Positions 23,264 to 23,440 of a DNA stretch of 23,440 bases are shown here, one piece after another. Each line of letters starts with the position of its first letter. Positions within the stretch are counted from its first letter, which is position 1. Location of the stretch: contig CAJUHG010000046.1 in assembly GCA_910586005.1 (NCBI GenBank), positions 1 through 23,440 on the forward strand, given 5' to 3'. A program made the translations under genes and the position numbers. Under the pieces are notes generated by a model that was not told where the DNA came from, searched no databases, and was given only the letters and a program-made list of their open reading frames with translations. Source of the DNA: an uncultured Lachnospiraceae bacterium (GTDB lineage Bacteria > Bacillota > Clostridia > Lachnospirales > Lachnospiraceae).

Positions 23264-23440
23264 TCACAGATATTTCTTACACTCTTCTGGACTTAGATGA
23301 TACTGCTCCTGAATCTTAAGCAGAATTGTCTGAGGAGGAATATCTAAATTTTTTAAAATAGAAACAGTTCCCCTGATTCCTTGTTCTATTCCTTGTTCTA
23401 TTCCTTGTTCTATTCCTTGTTCTATTCCTTGTTCTATTCC
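23264..23440 (-). CDS. C-terminal end of an Rpn/PD-(D/E)XK nuclease transposase-family protein (partial)
   Basis: Only the last 58 codons are in the window; the rest lies beyond the right edge. The visible part is a run of GIEQ repeats followed by GIRGTVSILKNLDIPPQTIL and ending at ECKKYL with TGA at 23264-23266. This tail, glycine-isoleucine-glutamate-glutamine repeats plus a short helical end, is typical of Rpn-family recombination-promoting nuclease/putative transposase proteins of Lachnospiraceae. The nuclease domain itself cannot be seen. It ends 161 bp before the hsdS start on the same strand. Confidence 0.8.
   Translation of the reverse strand, partial: GIEQGIEQGIEQGIEQGIEQGIRGTVSILKNLDIPPQTILLKIQEQYHLSPEECKKYL
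23376..23440 (-). repeat. 12-bp tandem repeat encoding GIEQ
   Basis: Five complete identical copies of a 12-bp unit (plus strand ATTCCTTGTTCT) run from 23376 to 23435, and a sixth begins at the window edge. Being a multiple of three, the unit keeps the frame when copy number changes. The perfect identity suggests recent slippage. Confidence 0.95.

Noticed and set aside
23376..23440. Short tandem repeats as a possible CRISPR array
   Set aside because: The unit is 12 bp without spacers and is an in-frame coding repeat.

Overview
The window is low-GC, AT-rich DNA from a Gram-positive anaerobe of the Clostridia. A Lachnospiraceae gut bacterium is the best guess, inferred from the gene set: FeoA-FeoA-FeoB with a short DtxR-family regulator, rubredoxin, a PadR/HAAS pair, an Rpn-type gene with GIEQ repeats, and a giant secreted glycoside hydrolase with FIVAR repeats. 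Shine-Dalgarno sites are strong (AGGAGG type) before most genes. I found no tRNA, rRNA or CRISPR array.

Layout. Positions 1-5377 (minus) hold the first 1,792 residues of a secreted multimodular enzyme. It has a GH30-type catalytic domain, several carbohydrate-binding-like beta-sandwich modules, an FN3 module, an Ig-like module and at least six FIVAR repeats, and it runs off the left edge. Upstream lie a LacI-family regulator (5789-6826, minus), a 368-bp gap with a 90-bp near-palindrome, and a rubredoxin gene (7195-7353, minus) that is too short for ordinary ORF cut-offs. Positions 7643-10855 (minus) are a ferrous-iron uptake operon, feoA-feoA-feoB-DUF2325. Divergent from it is a short iron-type DtxR-family regulator (11213-11587, plus). 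The feo promoter carries a perfect 18-bp palindrome over its -10 box and a near-consensus Fur box beside the first ribosome-binding site. A related palindrome precedes feoB.

Positions 11938-17145 (minus) are a complete L-rhamnose catabolic cluster: an AraC-type regulator, then rhaM (mutarotase), rhaB (kinase), rhaA (isomerase) and rhaD (aldolase). A candidate activator site lies before rhaM and a large imperfect hairpin lies between rhaA and rhaD. Divergent from the AraC gene is a PadR regulator overlapping a DUF1700/HAAS membrane protein (17302-18197, plus). The right end (18440-23440, minus) carries hsdR and hsdS of a type I restriction-modification system. No hsdM is visible. The C-terminal end of an Rpn/PD-(D/E)XK transposase-like gene sits immediately upstream of hsdS.

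How the parts fit. The GH30 enzyme probably releases sugars from a plant polysaccharide, such as the side chains of arabinogalactan or rhamnogalacturonan, and the rha cluster would consume released rhamnose. This link is inference from linkage only. The feo/dtxR region reads as a self-contained iron-responsive module. Nothing here is clearly a new defence or mobile system. The most unusual signals are the overlapping metal-response operators at feo, the long inverted repeats in several gaps, two unexplained non-coding stretches flanking the dtxR-like gene, and the hsdS-hsdR pair without a visible methylase.
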